A stretch of DNA of 39,449 nucleotides from Acidobacteriota bacterium (GTDB lineage: Bacteria > Acidobacteriota > Thermoanaerobaculia > Multivoradales > J023). The stretch is taken from assembly GCA_003697015.1 (NCBI GenBank), contig RFGL01000378.1:1-39449 (forward strand), written 5' to 3'. Both the position numbers and the translations under genes were made by a program. Positions 15,002 to 23,979 of the stretch are shown one piece after another (the first letter of the stretch is position 1; each line of letters begins with the position of its first letter). A model generated the notes under the pieces. That model was given only the letters and a program-made list of their open reading frames with translations, did no database searches and was not told the origin of the DNA.

Positions 15002-15304
15002 CTGACCGAAACTCGACCTACCGCGGCTGCCCCCGGCTCGCCCCGGGCCTGGCTGCCCTGCACCCGCCGCGCCCTGCTGTGGGGCGAGCGCCTGATCGGT
15101 TTCTGGGAGTACGATCTCGACCGCGAGGAGATCGTCACCGCCACCTTCGAACCCCTGCCGGCCGCGCTCCGCCCCGCGCTCGACGAGGAGCGCCGGCGTC
15201 TCGCCGCCTTCATCCGCGACCAGCTGGGCAACGCCCAGAGCTTCAGCCTCGACACCGACGACGCCGTGCGGCGGCGCGCCGCCGAGCTGCGGGCGATGGC
15301 CTGA
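15002..15304 (+). pseudogene. C-terminal remnant of a winged-helix DNA-binding (HTH_42/YcaQ-like) protein
   Basis: An open frame of 100 codons bounded upstream by TAG (14999-15001) and without any ATG, GTG or TTG near its 5' end; the first codon is CTG. The protein reads as real from about residue 15: WLPCTRRALLWGERLIGFWE, VTATFEPLPAALRPALDEE, RRRLAAFIRDQLG and FSLDTDD. This resembles the C-terminal end of winged-helix DNA-binding proteins of the HTH_42 group, which are normally about 350-400 residues, so roughly three quarters is missing. GCGAGG six bases before the CTG could serve as a ribosome binding site, so a short live gene is not excluded. It is the only + strand coding sequence between dapF and the right edge. 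The family assignment is from memory of the motif pattern. Confidence 0.5.
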
Positions 15305-15328
15305 GGGGCCGCCGGTGCCGCCGGCGGC

Positions 15329-16393
15329 TCAGCGCACGGTGGCCGACGCCGGGGGCGAGAGCTCGCTGGCGTTGCCCAGGCGGTCGACCGCCTGAATGCG
15401 GTAGTCGTAGGACAGGCCGCTGGCCAGGCCGCGGTCGAGGTACTCGGTGCCGGTGATCAGCTCCTCGCGCAGGCGGTGGAAGTCGCGCCCGGGCTCGCGC
15501 CGGTAGAGCACGTAGCCCGCCAGATCGTCGGCCGGGCTCGGATCCCAGCGCAGACGGACGGCGTTGCGTTCGCCGAGGGCGACGAAGCGCTCCGGCAAGG
15601 GCGGCGGGAAGCGGTCCTGGTAGTCGATCTCGCGTTCCCCCGCTTCGGCGCTCAGCACCGGCGGCCGGCGCTTCTTGGCGGTGCGCACGGTGTAGATGTA
15701 GCGCCGGCCATAGCGCGCGCTGCGGTCGACGAAGCGCCGCTCGTCGCCGCCGGCGCGGCCGATCGGATCGCCGTAGCCGCGGTCTCGGGCCTCGCGGCGG
15801 AAGACGTCGAACCCCTCCGCCTCGCCGTCGAAGCGCCAACTCAGCACGACGCCCTCGGCGCTGGCGCTGACCTCGAGGTCGCTCGGCGGCTCGGGGGGCG
15901 GCAGCGGCACCAGGGCGACGCGGTTCGACGTCGACGACGTCTCGCGTCCCTTGACCGTGCGCACGGCGTAGTAGAGCGCCTTGGGGGGAGACGGCAACGG
16001 CAGCTCCAGCGGCAGTTGGATCTGGATCCGGTCGCCGGTGACGGTGGCGCCGAGGTCGGCACCGCGCAGCACCAGGAGGGTCTGGGCCGAGGCCTCGAAC
16101 TCGCGCGGGTCGACCGGCGGCGGCTCGCCCTCCGCCGCCGGCTTGACGTACTCGAGCAGCTCCACCGCGTCGATGCCGCCGAGGGCCAGGCCGCTGGTGC
16201 TGGTCGCCGGGTAGCTCATCTCCAACAGGATCACCGTCCCCTGCTGGCGGATCCGGAGGTCGTTGGTCGGCTGCGGCACGATGCGCAGCGGGGGCAGGGG
16301 GTCGCCCTTCTTGCCGCAGGCCGCGGCGAGCAGGGAGGCGGCGAGGACGGCGATCAGCAGCGCCGCGCGGCGGGCCGGCGGATTACAGCACAT
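15329..16393 (-). CDS. Lipoprotein with two fibronectin type III-like domains
   Basis: A 354-residue envelope lipoprotein. The signal segment ends in SLLAAAC with Cys26 as the lipidation site, followed by GKKGDPLPP, a tail often seen in such lipoproteins. Residues about 35-160 form a first beta-rich region. Two FnIII-like repeats follow (about 170-255 and 262-350), with [19 protein letters not shown] and [20 protein letters not shown] as the typical B-C strands and [15 protein letters not shown] at the end. Its ATG lies inside hslU's last codons, an 11-base overlap, so it is the last gene of the trmFO-xerC-hslVU operon. It probably faces the periplasm or the cell surface; the ligand is unknown. 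Confidence 0.85.
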   Translation of the reverse strand: MCCNPPARRAALLIAVLAASLLAAACGKKGDPLPPLRIVPQPTNDLRIRQQGTVILLEMSYPATSTSGLALGGIDAVELLEYVKPAAEGEPPPVDPREFEASAQTLLVLRGADLGATVTGDRIQIQLPLELPLPSPPKALYYAVRTVKGRETSSTSNRVALVPLPPPEPPSDLEVSASAEGVVLSWRFDGEAEGFDVFRREARDRGYGDPIGRAGGDERRFVDRSARYGRRYIYTVRTAKKRRPPVLSAEAGEREIDYQDRFPPPLPERFVALGERNAVRLRWDPSPADDLAGYVLYRREPGRDFHRLREELITGTEYLDRGLASGLSYDYRIQAVDRLGNASELSPPASATVR

Positions 16394-17780
16394 AGCGGCT
16401 CAGGTCCTCGTCCTTGACGATGTCGGCCAGGGCCTTGCGGACGTAGGGCGCGTCGATCTTGACCTGCACCCCCTGCATGTCGGGACCGCCGAAGGAGACC
16501 TCCTCGAGCAGCCGCTCCATCAGGGTCATCAGGCGGCGGGCGCCGATGTTCTCGGTCTGCGCGTTGACCTCGACCGCCAGCTCGGCCAGGGCTTCGATGG
16601 CGTCGGGGGTGAAGTCGAGGTCGACGTCCTCGGTCGCCATCAGCGCCCGGTACTGCTTGGTCAGGGAGGCCTCGGGCTCGGTCAGGATGCGCTTGAGCTC
16701 CTCCTTGCCGAGCGCGTCGAGCTCGACGCGGATGGGGAAGCGCCCCTGGAGCTCGGGGATCAGATCCGACGGCTTGGCGACGTGGAAGGCGCCGGCGGCG
16801 ATGAAGAGGATGTGGTCGGTCTTGACCATGCCGTACTTGGTGGTCACCGTCGTGCCCTCGACGATCGGCAGCAGGTCGCGCTGCACCCCTTCGCGCGAGA
16901 CGTCGGGGCCGCGGCTGCCCTCGCGCCCGGCCACCTTGTCGATCTCGTCGAGGAAGATGATGCCGCCCTGCTCCACCCGTTCCCGCGCCTCGCGCGCCAC
17001 CTGCCGCTGGTCGATCAGCTTCTCCGCCTCCTGCTGCTTGAGGATCTCGCGCGCCTCGGCGACGGTCATCTTCTGGATCTGGCGGCGGCCGCCGAAGAGC
17101 CCCGGCATGATGTCCTTGATGTTGAAGTTGACCTCTTCCACCGTGCCTTGCGGGGTGAACATCTCGAGACTGGGGAAGCGGGTTTCCTCGACTTCGACGT
17201 CGACGATCTTGTCCTCCAGCTTGCCCTCCCGCAGCATCTTGCGGAAGCGTTCGCGGGTGCGGTGCTCGCTGGCGTCGTCGCGCAGGCGGAACTCGTAGCC
17301 CGGAGTGGTCAGGTCGGGCTCCGGGATCAGCAGCTGCACCAAGCGCTCCTCGGCCTTCTCGTCGGCCGCCTCGCGCACCGCCCGCCGCCACTCCTCGCGG
17401 ATCATGCCGACGGCGATCTCCATCAGATCGCGGATCATCGATTCGACGTCGCGGCCGACGTAGCCCACCTCGGTGAACTTGCTCGCCTCGACCTTGATGA
17501 AGGGAGCCGAGGCGAGGCGGGCCAGGCGGCGGGCGATCTCGGTCTTGCCCACCCCGGTGGGGCCGATCATCAGAATGTTCTTGGGCACGATCTCGTCGGC
17601 CATCGGGCCTTCGATCTGTTGCCGCCGCCAGCGATTGCGCAGGGCGATGGCGACCGCGCGCTTGGCCTTCGCCTGGCCGACGACGTACTTGTCGAGCTCG
17701 GCGACGATCTGGCGCGGCACCAGCTCCTCGAGAGGTTGCTTGACCTCGGGATTGGGAGGGGGAAGAGTGGAGGTCGACAT
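16383..17780 (-). CDS. hslU: ATP-dependent protease ATPase subunit HslU
   Basis: The AAA+ unfoldase that feeds substrates to HslV in the cytoplasm. It has 465 residues. Walker A is GPTGVGKT at 73-80, and Walker B is IIFLDEIDK near 270. The I domain between them carries the expected charged, variable segment. The sensor regions ([12 protein letters not shown] and AENIGARR-like [19 protein letters not shown]) are intact. The C-terminus DLSRYVL matches the tail that docks into HslV pockets. It starts 7 bases after hslV. Confidence 0.97.
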   Translation of the reverse strand: MSTSTLPPPNPEVKQPLEELVPRQIVAELDKYVVGQAKAKRAVAIALRNRWRRQQIEGPMADEIVPKNILMIGPTGVGKTEIARRLARLASAPFIKVEASKFTEVGYVGRDVESMIRDLMEIAVGMIREEWRRAVREAADEKAEERLVQLLIPEPDLTTPGYEFRLRDDASEHRTRERFRKMLREGKLEDKIVDVEVEETRFPSLEMFTPQGTVEEVNFNIKDIMPGLFGGRRQIQKMTVAEAREILKQQEAEKLIDQRQVAREARERVEQGGIIFLDEIDKVAGREGSRGPDVSREGVQRDLLPIVEGTTVTTKYGMVKTDHILFIAAGAFHVAKPSDLIPELQGRFPIRVELDALGKEELKRILTEPEASLTKQYRALMATEDVDLDFTPDAIEALAELAVEVNAQTENIGARRLMTLMERLLEEVSFGGPDMQGVQVKIDAPYVRKALADIVKDEDLSRYVL

Positions 17781-17787
17781 CGCCGTC

Positions 17788-18327
17788 CTAGAGCTCCTCG
17801 ATGGTCAACCGGTCGTTAGTGTAAATGCAGATCTCGGCGGCGATGGCCATCGCCTCGCGCGCCACCTCGAGCGGCGCCAGATCGCTGTGTTTGCGCAGCG
17901 CCCGGGCGGCGGCGAGAGCATAGTTGCCGCCGGAGCCGATCGCCAGCAGCCCGTCGTCGTCGGGCTGCAGCAGGTCGCCGTTGCCCCCGATCAGGAAGCT
18001 CTGGCGCGTGCTGGCGACGATCATCATCGCCTGCAGCTGACGCAGCAGGCGGTCGGTGCGCCAGTCCTTGGCCAGCTCGATCACCGCCCGTTCGACGTTG
18101 CCCTGGTACTCCTCGAGCTTGGCCTCGAAGCGGGTCATCAGGGCCAGGCCGTCGGCGGCGCCGCCGGCGAAGCCGACCAGCACCGAGCCGTCGCGACCGA
18201 GGCGCTTGACCTTGCCGGCGGTGGTCTTGACCACCGTGTCGCCGATCGTCACCTGGCCGTCGCTGGCCATCACCACCCGCTCGCCTTCGCGCACCATCAG
18301 AACGGTCGTGCCGTGCATCTCGCCCAT
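17788..18327 (-). CDS. hslV: ATP-dependent protease proteolytic subunit HslV
   Basis: The threonine peptidase ring of HslUV, a proteasome-like cytoplasmic protease. It has 179 residues. The sequence begins MGEMHG followed by TTVLMV, so maturation after Gly6 would expose the catalytic Thr7. [18 protein letters not shown] and [14 protein letters not shown] are the family blocks; Lys39 or Lys41 in the TTAGKVKR stretch is the likely active-site Lys. No ribosome binding site precedes ATG 18327. A TGA TACAAT element ends ten bases upstream, so a near-leaderless message is possible. A second ATG at 18318 (MHGTT) would leave the same mature protein. Confidence 0.97.
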   Translation of the reverse strand: MGEMHGTTVLMVREGERVVMASDGQVTIGDTVVKTTAGKVKRLGRDGSVLVGFAGGAADGLALMTRFEAKLEEYQGNVERAVIELAKDWRTDRLLRQLQAMMIVASTRQSFLIGGNGDLLQPDDDGLLAIGSGGNYALAAARALRKHSDLAPLEVAREAMAIAAEICIYTNDRLTIEEL

Positions 18328-18337
18328 AAGGACGGGG

Positions 18338-18346
18338 ATTGTATCA
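18338..18346 (-). promoter_or_regulatory. Internal extended -10 promoter for hslVU
   Basis: TGA TACAAT on the - strand (TACAAT is 5 of 6 to TATAAT). The TGA is also the stop codon of xerC. Transcription would start about four bases before the hslV ATG. This would let the protease genes be expressed apart from trmFO and xerC. Confidence 0.45.
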
Positions 18347-19294
18347 GCGCTTGGCCCGCGGGTGGCTCCGGCGGTAGATCGCCAGCAGGCGCTCGACGTC
18401 GAGGTGGGTGTAGCGCTGGGTGGTGGAGAGGGAGCTGTGGCCGAGAAGCTCCTGGATGGCGCGCAGGTCGGCGCCGCCCTCGAGCAGGTGGGTGGCGAAG
18501 GTGTGGCGCAGGGCGTGGGGGTGCAGGCCGCCGAGACCGGCGGCGGCGGCGTAGCGGTCGAGCACCCGGCGCACCGATCGATCGCTCAGCCGGCCGCCGC
18601 GGTGGTTGAGGAAGATCGGCTCGTCGTCGTCGCCGGCCGGGGCGCGACGCCGGCGGGCACGGACGCCGTCCCACTGTTCGAGCCAGGTACGCAGGGCGTC
18701 CGCGGCCGGCCGGCCGAAGGGCACCATGCGCTCCTTGCTCCCCTTGCCCACCACCCGCAGCACCCGGGCGCCGAGGTCGACGTCCTGCCAGTCGAGGGCG
18801 ACCAGCTCGCTGACCCGCAGGCCGCTGGCGTAGGCCAGCTCGATCAGCGCTCGATCGCGGCACGACAGGGGCTCGTCCGCCGGGTCGACGTAGGGCGCGG
18901 TGTTCCCGTCGGCCGCCTCGATCAAGCTTTCGACCTCCCCCGGCCGCAGGTGGTGGGGGAGGGTCTTCTCGGTCTTCGGCGCCCGCACGCCGGCGGCGGG
19001 ATTGGCCGGCAGCACGCCGTCGCGGCAGGCCCAGCGGAAGAGGCTCTTGACCGCCGACAGGGCCCGCGCCCGGCTGCGGCGGCCCAGGCCGTCGCGGGCG
19101 AGGGAGGCGAGAAAAGCGCGGACGTCGGCCGCCGCGACCTCCGCCGGCGGCAGGGAGCGCGGATCGCGGCCGCGGTACTCGCCGAGGAAACGCAGGAAAC
19201 GCCCCAGGTCGCCGCCGTACGCCCGCACCGTATTGGCCGACAGGTTGCGCTCGAGCCGCAGGTGCTCGAGGAAGCGATCGACCAGGCTCTGCAT
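18344..19294 (-). CDS. xerC: Tyrosine recombinase XerC
   Basis: A site-specific recombinase that resolves chromosome dimers at dif. It has 316 residues: an N-terminal SAM-like core-binding domain (1-105) with TVRAYGGDLGRFLRFL, and a catalytic domain with the full set Arg160, Lys184, His260-xx-Arg263, His286 and Tyr295 (TQRYTHLD). It is vertically placed inside the trmFO-xerC-hslVU block, as in Firmicutes codV, so it is a housekeeping recombinase and not an integrase of a mobile element. The start ATG 19294 lies 11 bases after the trmFO stop. Confidence 0.94.
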   Translation of the reverse strand: MQSLVDRFLEHLRLERNLSANTVRAYGGDLGRFLRFLGEYRGRDPRSLPPAEVAAADVRAFLASLARDGLGRRSRARALSAVKSLFRWACRDGVLPANPAAGVRAPKTEKTLPHHLRPGEVESLIEAADGNTAPYVDPADEPLSCRDRALIELAYASGLRVSELVALDWQDVDLGARVLRVVGKGSKERMVPFGRPAADALRTWLEQWDGVRARRRRAPAGDDDEPIFLNHRGGRLSDRSVRRVLDRYAAAAGLGGLHPHALRHTFATHLLEGGADLRAIQELLGHSSLSTTQRYTHLDVERLLAIYRRSHPRAKR

Positions 19295-19305
19295 GGCGGG
19301 TAGGA

Positions 19306-20667
19306 CTAGGTGGCGGGCGCCGGGGCCAGCGCCGGGGCCGGGGCCCGTTCGTCCTGCAGGCCGTGGCGCGCCAGCCAGGCGGCGAGGTCGGCGGCGGCGC
19401 GCGCGGCGTAGGCCTGGCGGCGCTGGGCGCGCTTGATCCGTCCCGCGAGGGGCGCGAACAGGCCGTAGTTGACGTTGGCGGGCTGAAAGCGCGCCGGATC
19501 CGACTCGGTCAGGTGGCGTGCCATCGCCCCCAGGGCGGTGGTGGGAGGGAAGGGCTCGGGGGTCGTTCCCCGCCGCTCGAGGTGGAGGTAGACGGCGATC
19601 GCCAGGCCCGAGGCGGCGGATTCGAGATAGCCCTCGACGCCGGTGATCTGACCCGCCAGCCGCACCCGCGGCTCCGCCTTGACCCGGTAGTAGACGTCCA
19701 GATGGGTGGGGGCGTTGACGAAGGTGTTGCGATGGACCTGGCCCAGGCGTACGAAGCGCGCCCGCTCGAGGCCGGGGATCATGCGCAGCACCCGCTTCTG
19801 CTCCCCCCAGGTCATGCGCGACTGGAATCCGACCAGGTTGTAGTGACTGCGGGCCAGGTTCTCCTGCCGCAGCTGCACCACGGCGTAGGGCCGCCGGCCG
19901 TCCGGAGCGGTCAGGCCGACCGGCTTCATCGGCCCGTAGCGCAGGGTGTCGACGCCGCGCCGCGCCAGCTCCTCGATCGGCAGGCAGCCCTCGAAGAAGA
20001 GCTTCCGCTCGAAGCTGTGGAGGGGCACGGTGTCGGCCTCGAGAAGGGCCTGGTGAAAGGCCAGGTACTCGTCCCGCGTGAGCGGTGCGTTCAAGTAGTC
20101 GTCGCCGCCGCCCTTGCCCCAGCGCGAGCCGGCGAAGAGCTTGCTCAGGTCGAGGGACTCGGCTTCGACGATCGGCGCGATGGCGTCGTAGAAGTAGAGG
20201 TGCTCCGCCCCCAGGAGCTGCTGCAGGATGCTCGACATCGCCTCCGAGGTCAGCGGCCCGGTGGCGAGGATCACGTCCCCCGGCGGCAGCTCCGTCACCT
20301 CGTGGCGGCGGACCTCGATCGCCGGATGCCGCTCCAGGGCCTCGGTGATGCGCTCGGCGAAGCGGTCGCGGTCGACCGCCAGGGCCGCCCCAGCCGGCAC
20401 CGCCGCCGCCCGCGCCGCACCGATCACCAGCGAGCCGAAGGCCTCCATCTCGCGCTTCAGCAGACCGGCGGCGTGCAGCGGATCGTCGCTGCGCAGGGAG
20501 TTGCTGCACACCAGCTCGGCGAAACGCCCGGTCTGATGGGCCGGCGTCGAGCGCTGCGGCCGCATCTCGTGGAGCACCACCCGGTGGCCGCGCCGCGCCA
20601 ACTGGTAGGCGCACTCGCTCCCCGCCAGACCGCCGCCGACGACGTGGATGGGCTCGGCATCGCGCAT
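19306..20667 (-). CDS. trmFO: Methylenetetrahydrofolate-tRNA-(uracil-5-)-methyltransferase TrmFO
   Basis: Folate- and FAD-dependent enzyme that makes ribothymidine at position 54 of tRNA. It has 453 residues. The FAD motif VVGGGLAGSECA lies at 9-20. Cys54 (LVCSNSLRSDD) and Cys228 (FFEGCLPIEE) match the two catalytic cysteines known from Bacillus TrmFO. The blocks SKLFAGSRWGKGGGDDYLN, RYGPMKPVGL and ITGVEGYLESAASGL are diagnostic. The last 15 residues are an Ala/Pro-rich tail. GGGAG abuts ATG 20667 too closely for a normal ribosome binding site. A TAGACT -10-like element lies only six bases upstream. It is the first gene of the operon. Confidence 0.96.
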   Translation of the reverse strand: MRDAEPIHVVGGGLAGSECAYQLARRGHRVVLHEMRPQRSTPAHQTGRFAELVCSNSLRSDDPLHAAGLLKREMEAFGSLVIGAARAAAVPAGAALAVDRDRFAERITEALERHPAIEVRRHEVTELPPGDVILATGPLTSEAMSSILQQLLGAEHLYFYDAIAPIVEAESLDLSKLFAGSRWGKGGGDDYLNAPLTRDEYLAFHQALLEADTVPLHSFERKLFFEGCLPIEELARRGVDTLRYGPMKPVGLTAPDGRRPYAVVQLRQENLARSHYNLVGFQSRMTWGEQKRVLRMIPGLERARFVRLGQVHRNTFVNAPTHLDVYYRVKAEPRVRLAGQITGVEGYLESAASGLAIAVYLHLERRGTTPEPFPPTTALGAMARHLTESDPARFQPANVNYGLFAPLAGRIKRAQRRQAYAARAAADLAAWLARHGLQDERAPAPALAPAPAT

Positions 20668-20683
20668 CTCCCTAGTCTAGCGC

Positions 20684-20713
20684 GCATTCTTCACCGCCTC
20701 CTGCTGGGAGGCC
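20684..20713 (+). repeat. Dispersed hairpin repeat, copy 2
   Basis: Begins GCATTCTTCACC, then GCCTCCTGCTGGGAGGCC, where GCCTCC and GGAGGC form a perfect six-base-pair stem with loop TGCTG. It is a near copy of the element at 14967-14997, in the same orientation, in the 184-base gap upstream of trmFO. The rest of that gap holds a second perfect stem (CGGCCGCG/CGCGGCCG, 20778-20795) and no gene. Confidence 0.5.
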
Positions 20714-20777
20714 GTCGCGGCCCGGATCGGCGACCGTCTGCCCGCTCGCTCCCGCTCGCCGTGCCTCGTCGGGCTCG

Positions 20778-20795
20778 CGGCCGCGCCCGCGGCCG
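20778..20795. other. GC-rich perfect inverted repeat
   Basis: CGGCCGCG, loop CC, CGCGGCCG. It lies between the nucleotidyltransferase stop (20852) and the trmFO start. It may end the upstream transcript or be structural only; no T-run follows on the - strand. Confidence 0.3.
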
Positions 20796-20851
20796 AGACC
20801 GTGCATCGAGCAGGCTCGCGGAGAGGACGCGGCCGGCTCACCGGACGCGGC

Positions 20852-21883
20852 TCAGAGCGGGGTGTAGACCAGGCTGCCGATCACCGATTCGTGGTCGGCG
20901 GGGGAGTAGCCGGCGATGGTGGTGGTGACCAGGCGCCCTTCGACGCGGCTGGCGGGGGGCAGCTCGACGCCGGGGCCGAGGATGCAGCCGCTCACCCGGC
21001 TGTCGCGGCCGACGGTGGCGCCGTCCATCACCAGGGAGCGGCGGAGGCGGCAGCCGGCGGCGATCTCGGCCCCGGCCTCGACCACCGCGCGCTCGACCTG
21101 GGCGCTGGCGTCGACGCGGGCCAGGGGGGAGATCCAGGCGCCGCGCCACAGGCGGCGCGGCCAGGGGCCGCGGGCCCAGTCGAGGGCGGCGGCGAGATAC
21201 CGCGCCGGGGTGCCGAGATCGTGCCAGCGGCGGCCGCCGTAGACCGCCCGGACGAGCTCGCCGTCGCGCAGCAGCGGCTTGTAGAGGCGCTCGACCACGT
21301 CCGCCGGGCCGGGTTCGAGGCGCTCCAAGAGCTGGCGGGAGAGGACGTGGGCGCCGGCGAAGACGTGACGCCGGGCGACGTCGCCGAAGGCTTCGCCGCG
21401 CAGCTCGACCACCCGCCCCCCGCGCCCCACGCCGACGCCGCCGCCGAAGTCGGACAGGGCCGCGCGGCGGTGGAGCAGCAGGGTCGCCCGGGCGCCGGAG
21501 CGCTGGTGGGCCCGGATCAGACGCCGCCACGGCCAGCGGGCGAGGGCGTCGCCGTTGACCAGCAGCGCCAGGTCGGCGCCGGCGAGGAAATCGCGCACCG
21601 GATAGAGGGCGCCGAGCGTACCGAGGATGATCTCTTCCGGCGCGTAGCGCAGGGGCAGGCCGTAGCAGCTGGTGCCGAGCTGGCGCGGGATGGCCTGGGG
21701 CAGGTGGTGGAGATTGATCACCGCCGCTTCGCAGCCGGCCCGGCGCAACTGGCGCAGGGTGTGGGCGATCACCGGCTCGCCGCAGATCGGCAGCAGCGGC
21801 TTGGGCAGCACCAGGGAGAGGGGGCGCAGGCGGGTGCCGAAGCCCGCCGCCAGCACCAGGGCGCGGACGCGCGGCCTCGCCAC
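20852..21883 (-). CDS. Sugar-phosphate nucleotidyltransferase with left-handed beta-helix tail
   Basis: Predicted to make an NDP-sugar (GDP-mannose or a dTDP/UDP-sugar) from a sugar-1-phosphate and NTP. The 343 residues hold an N-terminal Rossmann-like nucleotidyltransferase domain (1-230) with LAAGFGTRLRP at 11-21, PKPLLPICG at 27-35 and a metal-binding Asp112 (LLVNGDAL). The C-terminal region (about 245-330) shows hexapeptide-like turns (WISPLARVDASAQVERAVV, GAEIAAGCRLRRSLV, GATVGRDSRVSGCIL) forming a beta-helix as in GMPP and GlmU. It starts 4 bases after the CYTH gene stop and is probably co-transcribed with it. Similar proteins sit beside phosphotransferases of cell wall recycling (MurU-like), but no such gene is here, so the sugar is unknown. 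Confidence 0.85.
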   Translation of the reverse strand: MARPRVRALVLAAGFGTRLRPLSLVLPKPLLPICGEPVIAHTLRQLRRAGCEAAVINLHHLPQAIPRQLGTSCYGLPLRYAPEEIILGTLGALYPVRDFLAGADLALLVNGDALARWPWRRLIRAHQRSGARATLLLHRRAALSDFGGGVGVGRGGRVVELRGEAFGDVARRHVFAGAHVLSRQLLERLEPGPADVVERLYKPLLRDGELVRAVYGGRRWHDLGTPARYLAAALDWARGPWPRRLWRGAWISPLARVDASAQVERAVVEAGAEIAAGCRLRRSLVMDGATVGRDSRVSGCILGPGVELPPASRVEGRLVTTTIAGYSPADHESVIGSLVYTPL

Positions 21884-21887
21884 CGGC

Positions 21888-22451
21888 TCACTCCGCAGGC
21901 GGGAAGATCATGTCCGCCGGCGCCTCCGGATGGTCCTTCTTGTACTCCTCGTAGAGCCGCAGGTAGCTGCGGCGCTCGGCGCGCGCCGGATCGAGACCGA
22001 AGCGACGGGCGAGGCGTTCGCAGCCCTCCCCCTCCAGCTCGACGAAATCGCCGATCGGCGTGTGGTCGAGAGCGACCTTGATCGACCCGAGGCGCCACTC
22101 CTCGCGGATCTTCTGGTAGCGGCGCACGGTCTCGAAGCCCAGGGCCTCGAGGATGGCGCGCATCTTCTTCGGATCCTCGACCCCGGTCTCGTGCTCGACC
22201 CGCACCTTGACCGTGCCGTCGAAGGTCGCCGGGCCCTTGAAGGTCAGATGGGTGCCGCGGCGGTCGACCCGCAGCCGCAGCACCTGGCCGGCGGCGGCGA
22301 CGGTGCCGTCACGATCGAAGACCCAATTGTCCTCCAGCGTGCCCGAACCCTGGCACTCGGCCTCCCAATCGATCAGTCGCTCGCGCAGCAGACTGTGCTC
22401 GACGCCGGCGAACTTCAGCTCCCGTTCCGCGCTCTCGTGCTCGTCGCTCAT
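21888..22451 (-). CDS. CYTH domain protein (triphosphate tunnel metalloenzyme family)
   Basis: A 187-residue single-domain CYTH protein. The signature ExExK is Glu9, Glu11, Lys13 (ERELKF). Alternating charged strands line the tunnel: VLRLRVDRRGTHLTFKGP, VKVRVEHETG, YQKIREEWRLGSIKVALDHTP and FVELEGE. Members hydrolyse inorganic triphosphate or thiamine triphosphate, or make cAMP (class IV cyclase); which one cannot be told. Note that a protein with two cyclic-nucleotide-binding domains is encoded at 35257. ATG 22451 is chosen because the domain starts nine residues later; ATG 22478 is also possible. Confidence 0.85.
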   Translation of the reverse strand: MSDEHESAERELKFAGVEHSLLRERLIDWEAECQGSGTLEDNWVFDRDGTVAAAGQVLRLRVDRRGTHLTFKGPATFDGTVKVRVEHETGVEDPKKMRAILEALGFETVRRYQKIREEWRLGSIKVALDHTPIGDFVELEGEGCERLARRFGLDPARAERRSYLRLYEEYKKDHPEAPADMIFPPAE

Positions 22452-22497
22452 GCCTCCCACCCCCTGGCGGCCGTCCACCCGTGATGCTCACCCCCGA

Positions 22498-23883
22498 TCA
22501 GGCGATGGCGCCCGCGCGATCGAGCAGGCGGACGATCGCCCGGATCCCGCCGTAGAAGTTGCTGACGTTGAACTTCTCGTTGGGGGAGTGGAGGCGGTCG
22601 TCCGCAAGGCCGAAGCCGAGCAGCAGGATCGGTACCCCGAGCACCTTCGAGAAGGTCGAGACGATCGGGATCGTGCCGCCTTCGCGCACCCTCACCGGCT
22701 TTTTCCACACGTCCGCCATCGCCGCCATGGCGGCTTCGACCAGCGGCCCTTCGGTCTCGATCAGCACCGGCTCGGCGCCGTGGTGGGAGATCACCTCGAG
22801 GGTCACCCCCTTGGGCTGGATCGAGCGCACGTAGTCCTCGAACAGACGCGCGATCTCGTGCGGATCCTGATCCGGCACCAGACGCATCGACACCTTGGCG
22901 CCGCACCAGCTGGGGATGATGGTCTTGGCGCCCTCCTTCATGTAGCCGCCGAAGATGCCGTTGACGTCGCAGGTCGGCCGCGCCCAGGCCCGCTCGAGGG
23001 TGGTGTACCCCTCTTCGCCGAAGAGCTCGGGAACGCCGATCGAGCGGCGGTAGGCCTCCTCGTCGAAGGGCAGGCGGGCGAACTCCTCGCGCTCCCAGTC
23101 GGCGAGGGGCCGCACCTTGTCGTAGAAGCCGGGGATCAGGACCTTGCCGGTCTCGGCGTCGCGCAACCGGGCGATGAGGTAGGCGAGGACGTTGCCCGGG
23201 TTGGCCACCGCGCCGCCGTAGCTGCCGGAGTGGAGGTCGCGGTCCGGGCCGGTCACCTTGAGCTCCACGTAGGTCATGCCCTTCAGGCCGTAGAGCAGGG
23301 AGGGCTGGCCGGGGGCGTACATCGCCGAATCGGAGATCACCACGCAGTCGCAGGCCAGTTTCCGGCCCGCGTCCTGGCGCACGAAGCTCTCCAGCGCCTC
23401 GCCGCCGGATTCCTCCTCTCCCTCGACGATGAACTTGACGTTGACCGGCAGCTTGCCGCGCTCGGCGAGCACCGCCGCCACCGCCTTCAGGTGGGCGTAG
23501 CTCTGGCCCTTGTCGTCGGTGGCGCCGCGCGCCACCAGCTCGTCCCCCTCGACCACCGGCTCGAAGGGGTCGTGACGCCACAGCTCGAGCGGGTCGGCGG
23601 GCTGGACGTCGTAATGGCCGTAGAACAGGATCGTCGGCTTGCCCGGCGCGCCCAGCCACTCGCCGTAGACCAGCGGATGGCCGTCGGTCTCGATCAGCTC
23701 CGCCTCCAACCCCGCCTGGAGCATCTTGTCGCGCAGGAAGGCGCCGCAGCGCAGCACCTCGTCGCGGTAGGCCGGATCGGTCGAGATGGAGGGGATGCGC
23801 AGGTAGTCCTTGAGCTCCTCGAGGTACCCCTCCTTCTCGCGCTCGACCCGGGCCAGCACATCCTGGCTATCCGTCAACGACAT
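22498..23883 (-). CDS. M20 family metallodipeptidase (CNDP/carnosinase-like)
   Basis: A cytoplasmic zinc dipeptidase of 461 residues, the usual length. The metal ligands are visible: His90 in FYGHYDVQP, bridging Asp123 in ARGATDDKG, the Glu pair 156-157 in VEGEEESG, Asp in VVISDS and His in DDRLHSPNE. The lid (dimerisation) domain lies at about 205-400, with LHSGSYGGAVANP. ATG 23883 is preceded by AGGAGAG at seven bases, so this gene starts its own translation unit. It probably hydrolyses dipeptides; an acetylated or other specific substrate cannot be excluded. Confidence 0.93.
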   Translation of the reverse strand: MSLTDSQDVLARVEREKEGYLEELKDYLRIPSISTDPAYRDEVLRCGAFLRDKMLQAGLEAELIETDGHPLVYGEWLGAPGKPTILFYGHYDVQPADPLELWRHDPFEPVVEGDELVARGATDDKGQSYAHLKAVAAVLAERGKLPVNVKFIVEGEEESGGEALESFVRQDAGRKLACDCVVISDSAMYAPGQPSLLYGLKGMTYVELKVTGPDRDLHSGSYGGAVANPGNVLAYLIARLRDAETGKVLIPGFYDKVRPLADWEREEFARLPFDEEAYRRSIGVPELFGEEGYTTLERAWARPTCDVNGIFGGYMKEGAKTIIPSWCGAKVSMRLVPDQDPHEIARLFEDYVRSIQPKGVTLEVISHHGAEPVLIETEGPLVEAAMAAMADVWKKPVRVREGGTIPIVSTFSKVLGVPILLLGFGLADDRLHSPNEKFNVSNFYGGIRAIVRLLDRAGAIA

Positions 23884-23979
23884 AGATTATCTCTCCTGGG
23901 TCTTAACAACCGGCGTGATCACCATAGAACGCCTTCGCGGCTCGGTGCGGCAGTGTAGCAGAAGAGGGGGAGAGGGGCG

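Noticed and set aside
18344-19294. XerC as the integrase of a mobile element
   Set aside because: It lies in a conserved housekeeping operon with flush spacing, and there is no attachment site or phage gene.
19295-20614. Apparent N-terminal extension of XerC running through trmFO
   Set aside because: The upstream part is an Arg/Ala/Gly/Pro-rich shift frame of trmFO. XerC starts at ATG 19294, where the conserved domain begins.
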